Assembly: GCF_000697965.2 (NCBI RefSeq)
Contig: NZ_CP015880.1
Location: 62,001 to 126,000 of the forward strand
Reading direction: 5' to 3'
Length of the DNA stretch: 64,000 bases
Origin: Ensifer adhaerens
GTDB lineage: Bacteria; Pseudomonadota; Alphaproteobacteria; Rhizobiales; Rhizobiaceae
Part shown: piece after piece, positions 54,445 through 62,953 of the stretch
Layout: each line of letters opens with the position of its first letter
How positions within the stretch are numbered: position 1 is the stretch's first letter
Position numbers and translations under genes: made by a program
Notes under the pieces: model-generated
Database searches by the model: none
What the model saw: only the letters and a program-made list of their open reading frames with translations
Told to the model about the DNA's origin: nothing

Positions 54445-55530
54445 ATGGGCGAGCCCAACACAGCCGCGCAGCCATCCCAGGAATTCGAGAAAGTCCTGGT
54501 CAACAGTTCGACGCAGGTCGCGTCGTTCGATACGCATGACAAGACAGCGGTCCAGAAGATCCAGCATTTCCTGCATTCGACGCCGGCCGCCGTGCCGTTC
54601 ATCGTGCTGATTGCAGCGATCCTGATCTTCGGCATCGCCATCGGGGGTAAGTTCTTCTCGTCCTACACCCTGACCCTGATCCTTCAGCAGATCGCCATCG
54701 TCGGCATTCTTGGTGCCGCACAGACGCTGGTGATCCTGACCGCCGGCATCGATCTTTCGATCGGTGTCATCATGGTGCTGTCGGCTGTGATCATGGGCAA
54801 TTGCGCCGTCACCTACGGCCTTCCGGCACCGATCGCGATCTTCATCGGCTTCGTCGTCGGCGGCGCCTGCGGCTTCCTCAACGGCTTCCTCGTCTCCAGG
54901 GTCAAGCTTCCGCCGTTCATCGTCACGCTCGGCACCTGGTATGTCATCATGTCGACGAACTTCATCTATTCGGCCAACGCGACGATCCGCGAGGCCGACG
55001 TGACGGCCGTCACCCAGATGCTCCACCTCTTCGGCGTCAGCTTCAAGGTGGGCTCCGCCGTCTTCACGCTCGGCGTGGTGATGATGGTCGTGCTGGTCTT
55101 CGGCCTCTGGTACGCGCTGAACCACACCGCCTGGGGCCGCCACCTCTATGCCGTTGGCGACGATCCGGAGGCGGCGAAGCTCTCGGGTATCCGCACCAGC
55201 CGCGTGCTTCTGAGTGCCTATACGCTTGCCGGCCTGATCGCGGCACTTGCCGCCTGGGTCTCGATCGGCCGCAATGGCTCGATCTCGCCGTCCGCCGCCG
55301 TCACCGACTACAATCTGCAGGCCATCACCGCAGCCGTGATCGGCGGCATCTCGCTCTTCGGCGGCCGCGGGTCGATCCTCGGCACACTGATCGGCGCGAT
55401 GATCGTCGGCGTCGTCTCCATGGGGCTCAACATGCTCGGCGCCGATCCGCAGTGGAAAGTCTTCCTCACCGGCGTCTTGATCATCACCGCCGTCGCAATC
55501 GACCAATGGATCAGAAAGGTAGCAGGCTGA
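54445..55530 (+). CDS. frcC: Fructose ABC transporter permease
   Basis: Inner-membrane channel of the fructose importer, 361 residues with eight to ten hydrophobic helices from about residue 50. It has the RbsC/AraH pattern, including VLTAGIDLSIG near residue 110 and GDDPEAAKLSGI near 238, the EAA-type loop that contacts the ATPase. A cytoplasmic N-terminal extension of about 45 residues is hydrophilic. The ATG at 54445 has GGGAGGAAGG upstream. The stop overlaps the frcA start by one base. Confidence 0.95.
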   Translation: MGEPNTAAQPSQEFEKVLVNSSTQVASFDTHDKTAVQKIQHFLHSTPAAVPFIVLIAAILIFGIAIGGKFFSSYTLTLILQQIAIVGILGAAQTLVILTAGIDLSIGVIMVLSAVIMGNCAVTYGLPAPIAIFIGFVVGGACGFLNGFLVSRVKLPPFIVTLGTWYVIMSTNFIYSANATIREADVTAVTQMLHLFGVSFKVGSAVFTLGVVMMVVLVFGLWYALNHTAWGRHLYAVGDDPEAAKLSGIRTSRVLLSAYTLAGLIAALAAWVSIGRNGSISPSAAVTDYNLQAITAAVIGGISLFGGRGSILGTLIGAMIVGVVSMGLNMLGADPQWKVFLTGVLIITAVAIDQWIRKVAG

Positions 55531-56312
55531 TGGCTCAGGAACCCATTCTCACCGCGCGCGGCCTGGTCAAGCGTTACGGTCGCGTCACCGCCCTCGATCA
55601 TGCCGATTTCGATCTCTATCCCGGCGAGATCCTCGCCGTGATTGGCGACAACGGTGCCGGCAAGTCCTCGATGATCAAGGCGATCTCCGGCGCTATCACG
55701 CCGGATGAGGGCGAGATCCGGCTTGAGGGCCAACTGATCAACTTCCGTTCGCCGATGGAAGCGCGAACGGCCGGCATCGAAACGGTCTATCAGAACCTGG
55801 CGCTGTCGCCGGCGCTGTCGATCGCCGACAACATGTTCCTCGGCCGCGAAATCCGCAAACCTGGCATCATGGGCAAGCTTTTCCGCACCCTCGATCGCGC
55901 GGAAATGGAAAAGCGGGCGCGGGCGAAACTGTCCGAACTCGGGCTGATGACGATCCAGAACATCAACCAGGCGGTGGAAACGCTCTCGGGCGGCCAGCGC
56001 CAGGGCGTGGCCGTGGCGCGGGCCGCGGCCTTCGGCTCCAAGGTGGTGATCATGGACGAGCCGACGGCGGCACTCGGCGTCAAGGAAAGCCGGCGGGTGC
56101 TGGAGTTGATCCTCGACGTGCGCTCGCGCGGCCTGCCGATCGTCTTGATCTCGCACAACATGCCGCATGTGTTCGAGGTGGCCGACCGCATCCACGTTCA
56201 CCGTCTCGGCAAGCGTCTCTGCGTCATCAATCCGAAGGAGCATACGATGTCGGATGCGGTTGCCTTCATGACCGGGGCGAAGGAGCCGCCGCGCGAGGCG
56301 CTTGCGGCATGA
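55530..56312 (+). CDS. frcA: Fructose ABC transporter ATP-binding protein
   Basis: A 260-residue ABC ATPase, half the length of RbsA-type proteins, which have two nucleotide domains; FrcA in the model is also single-domain. Walker A GDNGAGKSS lies near residue 38, the signature LSGGQRQ near 151, Walker B VVIMDEPT near 173 and the switch His in LISHNM near 208. It couples ATP use to FrcC. It begins at the ATG overlapping the frcC stop (TGATG) and overlaps frcK by four bases. Confidence 0.94.
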   Translation: MAQEPILTARGLVKRYGRVTALDHADFDLYPGEILAVIGDNGAGKSSMIKAISGAITPDEGEIRLEGQLINFRSPMEARTAGIETVYQNLALSPALSIADNMFLGREIRKPGIMGKLFRTLDRAEMEKRARAKLSELGLMTIQNINQAVETLSGGQRQGVAVARAAAFGSKVVIMDEPTAALGVKESRRVLELILDVRSRGLPIVLISHNMPHVFEVADRIHVHRLGKRLCVINPKEHTMSDAVAFMTGAKEPPREALAA

Positions 56313-56929
56313 ATGTCGAGCCGATTGCAAACGAAATCCTGAAACGGGCGGCCGGTGCCGCCCGCTTCGTCGTCGCCATCGCCGGGCCGCCCGGTGCCGG
56401 GAAGTCGACGCTGGCCGAGGCGCTGGCCGAAACCCTGGTTGCCGGCGGCGAAAGGGCGGCGGTTCTGCCGATGGACGGCTTTCACATGGACAATGCCGTT
56501 CTTGAGGAAAAAGGTCTCCTCCCACGGAAGGGGTCGCCGGAGACATTCGACGTCAGGGCTTTTCTTTCGACGGTCGCCGCGGTGCGCGCCAATGACGGCG
56601 AGGTGCTGGTTCCGGTCTTCGACCGCTCGCGCGAGATCGCGATCGCCTCTGCCAGGATCGTTGCGCCCGAGACCCGCATCATCCTGGTCGAGGGCAACTA
56701 CCTGCTGCTCGACGAGGCGCCGTGGGACAGGCTCGAAGGCGCCTTCGATTTCTCGATCTTCATCAATCCCGGCGTGGCAGAACTGGAGCGGCGGCTTTTG
56801 CAGCGCTGGTTCGATCACGGCTATGACGAGGAAGCGGCGAAGCGCAAGGCTCTCGGTAACGACATCCCGAACGCGCATCGCGTGGTCGACCATCAGCGGG
56901 CGGCGGATCTGGTGCTTGCGGATTTCTGA
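56309..56929 (+). CDS. frcK: Fructose operon P-loop kinase, FrcK
   Basis: A 206-residue uridine-kinase/phosphoribulokinase-type P-loop enzyme. AGPPGAGKST near residue 25 is the Walker A, LPMDGFHMDN near 54 holds the catalytic Asp, and VEGNYLLLD near 128 is the second acidic motif. In the S. meliloti frc operon the last gene has this place and class; its substrate is not firmly known to me. It is coupled to frcA by an ATGA overlap. Confidence 0.9.
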   Translation: MNVEPIANEILKRAAGAARFVVAIAGPPGAGKSTLAEALAETLVAGGERAAVLPMDGFHMDNAVLEEKGLLPRKGSPETFDVRAFLSTVAAVRANDGEVLVPVFDRSREIAIASARIVAPETRIILVEGNYLLLDEAPWDRLEGAFDFSIFINPGVAELERRLLQRWFDHGYDEEAAKRKALGNDIPNAHRVVDHQRAADLVLADF

Positions 56930-57115
56930 GCGATGGTCGGATTGCGGATTGTGTTTGCGGGCGCATTGGTGATATCGAGACGCGGTTCCACCACATGAGA
57001 AACCGCCCGCCACCCGCGTACCCGCCGGCTCGCAAAGCTGCGCGCGCGGATCGGGCGCGAGCCCGGGGCTGCGGTTTTCCGTCTGCGCCTGCTCTGACCT
57101 AGGAGAACGCTGACC

Positions 57116-58153
57116 ATGCAAGACCTCGTTATCCGCCGCCCGGATGATTGGCACCTTCATTTGCGCGACGGCGACATGCTGAAGGGCGTTATCGCCGATA
57201 CCAGCCGCCATTTCGCCCGCGCGATCATCATGCCCAACCTGGTGCCGCCTGTCGTCACGACCGCAGACGCCTCCGCCTATCGCGAACGTATCGTCTCAGC
57301 GATCCCGGCCGGGGACCGGTTCGAGCCGCTGATGACGCTCTACCTGACCGCAGGCACCAATCCCGACGACGTCGAAGCCGGCCACAAGAGCGGTCTCGTC
57401 AAGGCGGTCAAGCTCTACCCGGCAGGTGCGACGACCAACTCGCACAGCGGCGTGCGCAACATCGACGAGGCGATGCCGGTGCTGGAGCGCATGGCAAAGA
57501 TCGGCCTGCCGCTCTGCGTGCATGGCGAAGTCACCAGCTCTGATGTCGACATCTTCGACCGCGAGGCCGTGTTCATCGAGACCGTGCTCGATCCCTTGCG
57601 CAAGCGCCTGCCGGAACTGAAGGTGACGATGGAGCACGTCACCACCAAGGACGGCATCGACTACATCAAGGCGTCGAAGGCGAACCTCGCGGGTTCGATC
57701 ACCACCCATCACCTGATCATCAACCGCAACGCCATTCTCGTCGGTGGGATCAAGCCACACTATTACTGCCTGCCGGTCGCCAAGCGCGAGAACCACCGCC
57801 TGGCATTGCGCGCGGCTGCCGTCTCCGGCGACAAGCGCTTCTTCCTCGGCACGGACTCCGCACCGCACGTCGATCCGCTGAAGGAATGCGCCTGCGGCTG
57901 CGCCGGCATCTACACCTCGATCAACACCATGAGCTGCCTGGCGCATGTGTTCGAAGAGGAGGGCGCGCTCGACAAGCTCGAAACTTTCGCCTCGCTGAAC
58001 GGTCCCGCCTGGTACGGGCTGCCGGTGAACGAGGAAACGATCACGCTCAGGAAACAGGCAGAGGCTGTCACCTATCCCAAGAAGATCGAGACCGGTGCCG
58101 GTCCGGTCACCGTTTTCGATCCGATGTTCCCGCTGCACTGGGCCGTCGTTTGA
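57116..58153 (+). CDS. pyrC: Dihydroorotase
   Basis: Cyclises carbamoyl-aspartate to dihydroorotate in pyrimidine synthesis. The 345-residue protein is the class II, zinc-containing short form. DWHLHLRDG near residue 12 has two metal His, [11 protein letters not shown] near 101 has the carboxylated Lys, HGEV near 138 and THH near 176 give further ligands, and FLGTDSAPH near 243 has the catalytic Asp. It precedes pyrE and ends 27 bases ahead of it. Confidence 0.95.
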   Translation: MQDLVIRRPDDWHLHLRDGDMLKGVIADTSRHFARAIIMPNLVPPVVTTADASAYRERIVSAIPAGDRFEPLMTLYLTAGTNPDDVEAGHKSGLVKAVKLYPAGATTNSHSGVRNIDEAMPVLERMAKIGLPLCVHGEVTSSDVDIFDREAVFIETVLDPLRKRLPELKVTMEHVTTKDGIDYIKASKANLAGSITTHHLIINRNAILVGGIKPHYYCLPVAKRENHRLALRAAAVSGDKRFFLGTDSAPHVDPLKECACGCAGIYTSINTMSCLAHVFEEEGALDKLETFASLNGPAWYGLPVNEETITLRKQAEAVTYPKKIETGAGPVTVFDPMFPLHWAVV

Positions 58154-58180
58154 TCGCTTGAAGTTTTGAAGGAGAGTTTG

Positions 58181-58873
58181 ATGTTTTCCAACGCGTTCAC
58201 CGACAAGGCCGTCATGGCCGAGCTGGTCGCCAAGATGCTCTGGGAGATCAAGGCCGTGCATTTCAGCGCCGACAAGCCCTACAAGCTGTCGTCCGGCATG
58301 GCGAGCCCCGTCTATATCGACTGCCGCAAGCTGATTTCCTATCCGCGCATCCGTTCGGCGGTGATGGATTTTGCTGCAGCGTCGATCCTGCGCGAAGCCG
58401 GTTTTGAGAAGTTCGACATGGTTGCAGGCGGCGAAACCGCCGGCATTCCCTTCGCCGCCATGCTTGCCGAACGTCTCGGTCTGCCGATGATCTATGTGCG
58501 CAAGGCGCCCAAGGGCCACGGCCGCAACGCCCAGATCGAAGGCCATATGCCGGAAGGCGCCCGCGTTCTCGTCATCGAGGACCTGACGACGGCTGGTGGC
58601 TCGATGTTCAAGTTCATCGACGCGATCCGCGCAGCCGGTGGCATCGTCGACCACGGCATTGCGCTCTTCTACTACGACATCTTCCCGGAAGCGGTCGGCG
58701 AGATGAAAGGCAAGGGCGTCGACCTGCACTGGATCGCCACATGGCGCAACGTGCTTGCGGTCGCCCGCGAGCAGAAGCTGTTCGACGAAAAGACGCTCGG
58801 TGAGGTCGAGGCCTTCCTCAACGCGCCGCTCGCCTGGTCGGGCCGCAACGGCGGCGTCAGCGCCTTGGCGTAA
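58181..58873 (+). CDS. pyrE: Orotate phosphoribosyltransferase
   Basis: Converts orotate and PRPP to orotidine monophosphate in pyrimidine synthesis. The 230-residue protein has VRKAPKGHG near residue 107 for the substrate loop and the PRPP motif [13 protein letters not shown] near 127. Its length is normal for alphaproteobacteria. The ATG at 58181 has GAAGGAG upstream and fits the pyrC spacing; an alternative TTG at 58166 is less likely. Confidence 0.95.
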   Translation: MFSNAFTDKAVMAELVAKMLWEIKAVHFSADKPYKLSSGMASPVYIDCRKLISYPRIRSAVMDFAAASILREAGFEKFDMVAGGETAGIPFAAMLAERLGLPMIYVRKAPKGHGRNAQIEGHMPEGARVLVIEDLTTAGGSMFKFIDAIRAAGGIVDHGIALFYYDIFPEAVGEMKGKGVDLHWIATWRNVLAVAREQKLFDEKTLGEVEAFLNAPLAWSGRNGGVSALA

Positions 58874-58880
58874 TCTCTGG

Positions 58881-58907
58881 CGAGGCCTCGGTTCTGCCGG
58901 GGCCTCG
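58881..58907 (+). terminator. Stem-loop after pyrE
   Basis: Arms CGAGGCCTCGG (58881-58891) and CCGGGGCCTCG (58897-58907) pair with one G-U and enclose a 5-base loop, 7 bases past the pyrE stop. No strong T-tract. Confidence 0.55.
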
Positions 58908-58927
58908 TAGCGTCTTCAGTCATAATT

Positions 58928-58943
58928 TTTAAATCGATTGAAA
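58928..58943. promoter_or_regulatory. Near-palindromic motif upstream of frk
   Basis: TTTAAATCGATTGAAA is a 16-base pseudo-palindrome centred on AATCGATT, 22 bases before the frk start. A similar sequence (14 of 16) occurs upstream of pgi at 62927-62942. Confidence 0.4.
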
Positions 58944-58965
58944 ATCTGTCGAGGAGGATAAGCCG

Positions 58966-59892
58966 ATGATCGTATGCTGCGGAGAAGCGCTGATCGACAT
59001 GCTGCCGCGGGACACGACCGCGGGCGAGAGTGCCTTTGCGCCCTATGCCGGCGGCGCGATCTTCAACACGGCGATCGCCCTTGGCCGCCTCGGCATCCAG
59101 ACCGGCTTTTTCACGGGTCTCTCCGACGACATGTTCGGCGATATCCTGCGCGACACGCTGAAGGCAGCGAATGTCGATTTCGGCCCCTGCGCGACGCTGT
59201 CGCTGCACACGACGCTTGCCTTCGTCAAGCTGGTCAACGGCCATGCCAGCTACGCCTTCTTCGATGAAAACACTGCCGGCCGCATGATCACCCGCGAGCA
59301 CCTGCCAACGCTCGGCGATTTCTGTGAGGCACTGCATTTTGGCGCGATCAGCCTGATCCCCGAGCCCTGCGGCTCGACCTACGAAGCATTGATGACGCGC
59401 GAGCATGAAAAGCGGGTCATTTCTTTCGATCCGAATATCCGCCCCGGTTTCATCAAGGACCGAGAGGCTCATCTCGCCCGCATGAACCGCATGGCGGCGA
59501 TGTCGGATATCATCAAGTTCTCCGACGAGGATCTTGCCTGGTTCGGCATGGAGGGCAGCCACGACGATCTCGCCGCCGATTGGCTGAGGCGCGGCCCCAA
59601 GCTGGTGCTGATTACCAAGGGCGCCGATGGCGCCGTCGGTTATACCGCCCGCCACAAGGTCGAGGTTGCCGGTGAGCGCGTGACCGTGGTCGATACGGTC
59701 GGTGCCGGCGACACTTTCGATGCCGGCGTGCTGGCATCGCTGAAGCTCGCCGGTCTCCTGAGCAAGGCCGATGTCGCCGGCCTCACTGAAACCGCCGTTC
59801 GCAACGCGCTGGCGCTCGGCGCCAAGGCGGCGGCCGTCACGGTCTCGCGCGCCGGCGCCAACCCGCCGTGGAAGCATGAAATCGGTCTTTGA
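58966..59892 (+). CDS. frk: Fructokinase (PfkB family)
   Basis: Phosphorylates imported fructose to fructose-6-phosphate. The 308-residue protein starts IVCCGEALIDMLP, the PfkB N-terminal sugar-binding pattern, and holds the C-terminal anion-hole motif DTVGAGDTFDAG near residue 245, with the catalytic Asp. Chromosomal position near frcBCAK and pgi fits the S. meliloti frk. GAGGAGG-like bases precede the ATG at 58966. A regulatory motif lies just upstream. Confidence 0.92.
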   Translation: MIVCCGEALIDMLPRDTTAGESAFAPYAGGAIFNTAIALGRLGIQTGFFTGLSDDMFGDILRDTLKAANVDFGPCATLSLHTTLAFVKLVNGHASYAFFDENTAGRMITREHLPTLGDFCEALHFGAISLIPEPCGSTYEALMTREHEKRVISFDPNIRPGFIKDREAHLARMNRMAAMSDIIKFSDEDLAWFGMEGSHDDLAADWLRRGPKLVLITKGADGAVGYTARHKVEVAGERVTVVDTVGAGDTFDAGVLASLKLAGLLSKADVAGLTETAVRNALALGAKAAAVTVSRAGANPPWKHEIGL

Positions 59893-59895
59893 TCG

Positions 59896-60108
59896 TTAGT
59901 CCGGGTCCGGGCGGTATTCCAGGATATCGCCCGGCTGGCAGTCGAGTGCTGCGCAGATCTTTTCCAGCGTGTCGAAGCGCACGCCCTTCACTTTTCCGGA
60001 TTTCAGCAGCGAGATGTTCTGCTCGGTGATCCCCACCTGTTCGGCAAGATCGCGTGAACGAACCTTGCGTTTCGCCAGCATCACATCGAGATTGACGACA
60101 ATCGGCAT
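59896..60108 (-). CDS. XRE-family small DNA-binding protein
   Basis: A 70-residue helix-turn-helix protein of the Cro/C1 (YozG-like) type: VVNLDVMLAKRKVRSRDLAEQVGITEQNISLLKSG spans the five-helix domain. It lies three bases after the DUF2975 gene. Such pairs of a small XRE regulator and a DUF2975 membrane protein are common. A promoter with repeated ACGATAA lies upstream of the pair. Confidence 0.9.
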   Translation of the reverse strand: MPIVVNLDVMLAKRKVRSRDLAEQVGITEQNISLLKSGKVKGVRFDTLEKICAALDCQPGDILEYRPDPD

Positions 60109-60111
60109 GGG

Positions 60112-60666
60112 CTAGACGAAGCTCCTGTTCTCCGCCTCGACCCCTGATGCTATGACCATGACATGGCCGAGGCCGACGACGAGCCCGGCCATTAGAAGCA
60201 CGATCATCGTGCCGCCATTGATGTCGAACATCACCGCATGTCCCGTGGTGCCCGGGTTGTCATAGGTGACAGCGAGGATGCCGATCCCATTGCTGACGGT
60301 CATGCACAGCGAGCCGAAAAGGGCGGTCAGTCCCACCCGCCGCAACAGCACGCCATTGCGGCCGGACAGGATCTCGCCGCGCTGGAAGCTGTCGAAAAGC
60401 TGCCAGGCGAATGCGAGGCCGGCAATGACGAGCGCGTTGTTGATCGCGGCCAGAAAGGCGACGGTCCCGATGGCTCGATAGGACAGAGTGATGATCTCGA
60501 CCCGAGGGAAGACGATGTCGCGAACGCCCTGTTCGAAGCCTTGCCGGTCGAAGAAGATCTGCCAATGCGTGTAGACGACCGCCGAACAGAACAACGCTCC
60601 GCACAATATGATCATGAGCTTCATGAAGCGGCTGAGCTTGCGCAGCCTCTCGGCGGAGTTCGTCAT
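60112..60666 (-). CDS. DUF2975 family membrane protein
   Basis: A 184-residue protein with four hydrophobic helices (about 15-36, 62-86, 110-132 and 148-172) and a SFQRGEILSGRNGVLLRRVG loop between helices two and three, the DUF2975 hallmark. Function is unknown. It is the first gene of a unit with the small XRE regulator and has a sigma-70-like promoter 33 bases upstream. Confidence 0.87.
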   Translation of the reverse strand: MTNSAERLRKLSRFMKLMIILCGALFCSAVVYTHWQIFFDRQGFEQGVRDIVFPRVEIITLSYRAIGTVAFLAAINNALVIAGLAFAWQLFDSFQRGEILSGRNGVLLRRVGLTALFGSLCMTVSNGIGILAVTYDNPGTTGHAVMFDINGGTMIVLLMAGLVVGLGHVMVIASGVEAENRSFV

Positions 60667-60676
60667 ACAAAGTCCC

Positions 60677-60727
60677 TTATCGTTTCACTTGTATTTTTAT
60701 CGTAGAACAATAAATAATTGCCGTCAA
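60677..60727 (-). promoter_or_regulatory. Promoter of the DUF2975-XRE pair with repeated ACGATAA
   Basis: On the minus strand: TTGACG (60722-60727), 17-base spacer, TACGAT (60699-60704). The heptamer ACGATAA occurs twice, at 60697-60703 and 60677-60683, exactly 20 bases apart, overlapping the -10 and the start region. This suits a small XRE repressor binding two turns of one face. Confidence 0.5.
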
Positions 60728-60732
60728 TTGTG

Positions 60733-61115
60733 ATGTTGGATGCGGCCCTGGAGCTTTCCTGGCAGGAGGGGAGCGCGCCTGCGGAAAGCCAGAGCTATGC
60801 GCTCGACGTCCACGCGGGCAGTGTGCCGGCTGCGGCGCTCGGGAGCCGCGTGCCACCGGGAGAAACGCTCTATCTCCTGGCTCTCGCCGAAGCGGACGCT
60901 GCGCGCTTGCGGCTGTTGCAGGAAAAGATCGCACGCTCGAAACGGGGCGAGCCTAACCGCGGCAGCCTGTCGGCCGGTTCTCCGGACGTTGCCGAAAGGT
61001 CATGGTCAATGCCTGGATGCAGATGGGGTCGGACACGGACTATTTTCCGCTGCTGTTGAAGCTCGATCTGATGGAGGTGCTGAAACCCGGCGCCACGACG
61101 TTGCCGGGTTGTGCA
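60733..61115 (+). pseudogene. Remnant of a hypothetical protein gene, frame-shifted
   Basis: Two plus-strand segments with strong coding-type codon use lie in different frames. The first (to about 60975) encodes a Leu/Ala/Ser-rich section with GETLYLLALAEADAARLR and GEPNRGSLSAG; the second (from about 60990) encodes VNAWMQMGSDTDYFPLLLKL. A single frameshift or short deletion near 60975-61000 would join them. The first part lacks a normal N-terminus because it abuts the AT-rich DUF2975 promoter. Family unknown. Confidence 0.4.
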
Positions 61116-61122
61116 AAATCAC

Positions 61123-61155
61123 GAGGCCCGAGGCGCGAAAAGCGCCTCAGGCCTC
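61123..61155 (-). terminator. Terminator stem of pgi
   Basis: Outer arms GAGGCC (61123-61128) and GGCCTC (61150-61155) continue as GAGGCGC/GCGCCTC with one mismatch around GAAAA. On the minus strand the stem leads into GTGATTTTG. It lies 47 bases past the pgi stop. Confidence 0.65.
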
Positions 61156-61201
61156 TATCGTCTTCAGCGGTGCGGTTCCGGGGAGAACCCTGCGGATTTG
61201 T

Positions 61202-62827
61202 TTAATGGGCGGCTTTCAGCAAGGCTGCCACCAGACCCGCCGTCGACGAATCGTGACCTTCGGCGCTTTCCTTACCTTCGACGACGGGAAGCAGGCCGGT
61301 CGCCAGCTCCTTGCCGAGCTCGACGCCCCACTGGTCGAAGGAATTGATGTTGAAGAGCGCGCCCTCGACGAAGACGCGGTGCTCGTAAAGCGCGATCAGG
61401 CGGCCGAGCGCGAAGGCATCGAGCTGGTCATAGACGATCGTCAGCGACGGGCGATTGCCGGTGAAGACGCGGTGCGGCGCAATCTTGTCGGCCTTGGAAT
61501 CGGCCATACCCTTGGCGGTCAGCTGCGCCTTGGCTTCCGCGAGCGTGCGGCCCTTCATCAGCGCTTCCGACTGGGCCAGGCAATTGGCGATCAGCAGCTC
61601 GTGCTGGTGACGCAGGTTCTTCTCGTGGCCGTTGGCGGCGATCATGAACTCGGCGGGAATGACGTCCGTGCCCTGGTGGATCAGCTGGTAGAAGGCGTGC
61701 TGGCCGTTGGTGCCGGGCTCGCCCCAGACGACCGGGCCGGTCGAGTATTCGACCGGCGTGCTCTCAAGCGTCACCGCCTTGCCGTTCGATTCCATATCGA
61801 GCTGCTGCAGATAGGCGGGGAAGCGCGACAGGCGCTGGTCATAGGGCAGGATCGCCCGCGACGGGTAGCCGAGCACGTTGCGATGGTAGAAGCCGAGAAG
61901 GCCGAGCAGGACCGGTATGTTCTGACGGATCGGTGCGGTGCGGAAATGTTCGTCTATGGCGTGGCCGCCATCGAGGAAGCGGCCGAAATTCTCCTTGCCG
62001 ACGGCGATCATCAGCGGCAGGCCGATCGCCGACCAGATCGAGTAGCGCCCGCCGACCCAATCCCAGAAGCCGAAGACGCGGGCCTGGTCGATGCCAAAGG
62101 CGGCGACCTTGTCGAGCGCGGTCGAAACGGCTGCGAAGTGATGGCCGACGGCAGCCTCGCCGAGCTTATCGGCGATGAAGGCGCGGGCGGTCGCCGCGTT
62201 GGTCATCGTCTCGATGGTGGTGAAGGTCTTCGAGGCGATGATGAAGAGCGAGGTTTCCGGATCGATCAGCTTCAGCGTATCGGCGATATGGGCGCCATCG
62301 ATGTTGGAAACGAAGTGCAGGCGCGGGCCGTCGTGGAAGGGCGCAAGCGCCAACGTCGCCATGACAGGACCGAGGTCCGAGCCGCCGATGCCGATGTTGA
62401 CGACGTCGGTGATCTTCTTGCCGGTCGCACCTTTCAGCGCGCCCGAGCGGATGCCGTCGGCAAAGGCGCCCATGGCGGCAAGCACGCCGTTGACATCGGG
62501 CATCACGTCCTTGCCGTCGACGAGGATCGGGCGGTTGCCGCGGTTGCGCAGCGCCGTGTGCAGCACGGCGCGCTCCTCGGTGATGTTGATGATGTCGCCG
62601 CGGAACATGGCGTCCCGCTTCTCCTCGACCTTGGCGGCCCTGGCGACCGCCTCCAGTCCGTCCAGCACCTTGTCGTTGACGGCGCATTTCGAATAGTCGA
62701 GCAGCAGGTCGCCGAGCGTGGTGCTGAAACGCGCGAAACGTTCTGCGTCGGCGGCGAAGGCCGCGCGGATATCGGTTGCGTTGGTTTGAGCGGCGGTGGC
62801 TTTGAGTTGGTCGACAAGCGCTTTCAT
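61202..62827 (-). CDS. pgi: Glucose-6-phosphate isomerase
   Basis: Interconverts fructose-6-phosphate and glucose-6-phosphate. The 541-residue protein has PGI signature 1 in [15 protein letters not shown] near residue 262 and signature 2 in [15 protein letters not shown] near 495, with the catalytic Glu-His pair region between. The length matches bacterial enzymes. The ATG at 62825-62827 has AAGGAG upstream; residues before it are not conserved. Frk, 2 kb away, makes its substrate. Confidence 0.95.
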   Translation of the reverse strand: MKALVDQLKATAAQTNATDIRAAFAADAERFARFSTTLGDLLLDYSKCAVNDKVLDGLEAVARAAKVEEKRDAMFRGDIINITEERAVLHTALRNRGNRPILVDGKDVMPDVNGVLAAMGAFADGIRSGALKGATGKKITDVVNIGIGGSDLGPVMATLALAPFHDGPRLHFVSNIDGAHIADTLKLIDPETSLFIIASKTFTTIETMTNAATARAFIADKLGEAAVGHHFAAVSTALDKVAAFGIDQARVFGFWDWVGGRYSIWSAIGLPLMIAVGKENFGRFLDGGHAIDEHFRTAPIRQNIPVLLGLLGFYHRNVLGYPSRAILPYDQRLSRFPAYLQQLDMESNGKAVTLESTPVEYSTGPVVWGEPGTNGQHAFYQLIHQGTDVIPAEFMIAANGHEKNLRHQHELLIANCLAQSEALMKGRTLAEAKAQLTAKGMADSKADKIAPHRVFTGNRPSLTIVYDQLDAFALGRLIALYEHRVFVEGALFNINSFDQWGVELGKELATGLLPVVEGKESAEGHDSSTAGLVAALLKAAH

Positions 62828-62894
62828 CGCGGGGCTCCTTGGTCGGACAATCGCCTGCGTAGCTATTCGCTTTAAGTGGACCAAATCAAGACTG

Positions 62895-62919
62895 GAAAAC
62901 CGCCGAGGCGGCGGTTTTC
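62895..62919 (-). terminator. Terminator of fadD
   Basis: Perfect 10-base arms GAAAACCGCC (62895-62904) and GGCGGTTTTC (62910-62919) with a 5-base loop. On the minus strand the stem ends in TTTTCC. It separates fadD from pgi; on the plus strand T6 follows after AGGA, so it may be bidirectional. Confidence 0.65.
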
Positions 62920-62926
62920 AGGATTT

Positions 62927-62942
62927 TTTAAATCGTTTGAAT
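62927..62942. promoter_or_regulatory. Motif similar to the frk upstream site
   Basis: TTTAAATCGTTTGAAT matches the frk-proximal site (58928-58943) at 14 of 16 positions. It lies 12 bases past the fadD stop and about 100 bases before pgi, on the far side of the fadD terminator, which weakens a role in pgi control. Confidence 0.3.
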
Positions 62943-62953
62943 TTCGGAGTAGT

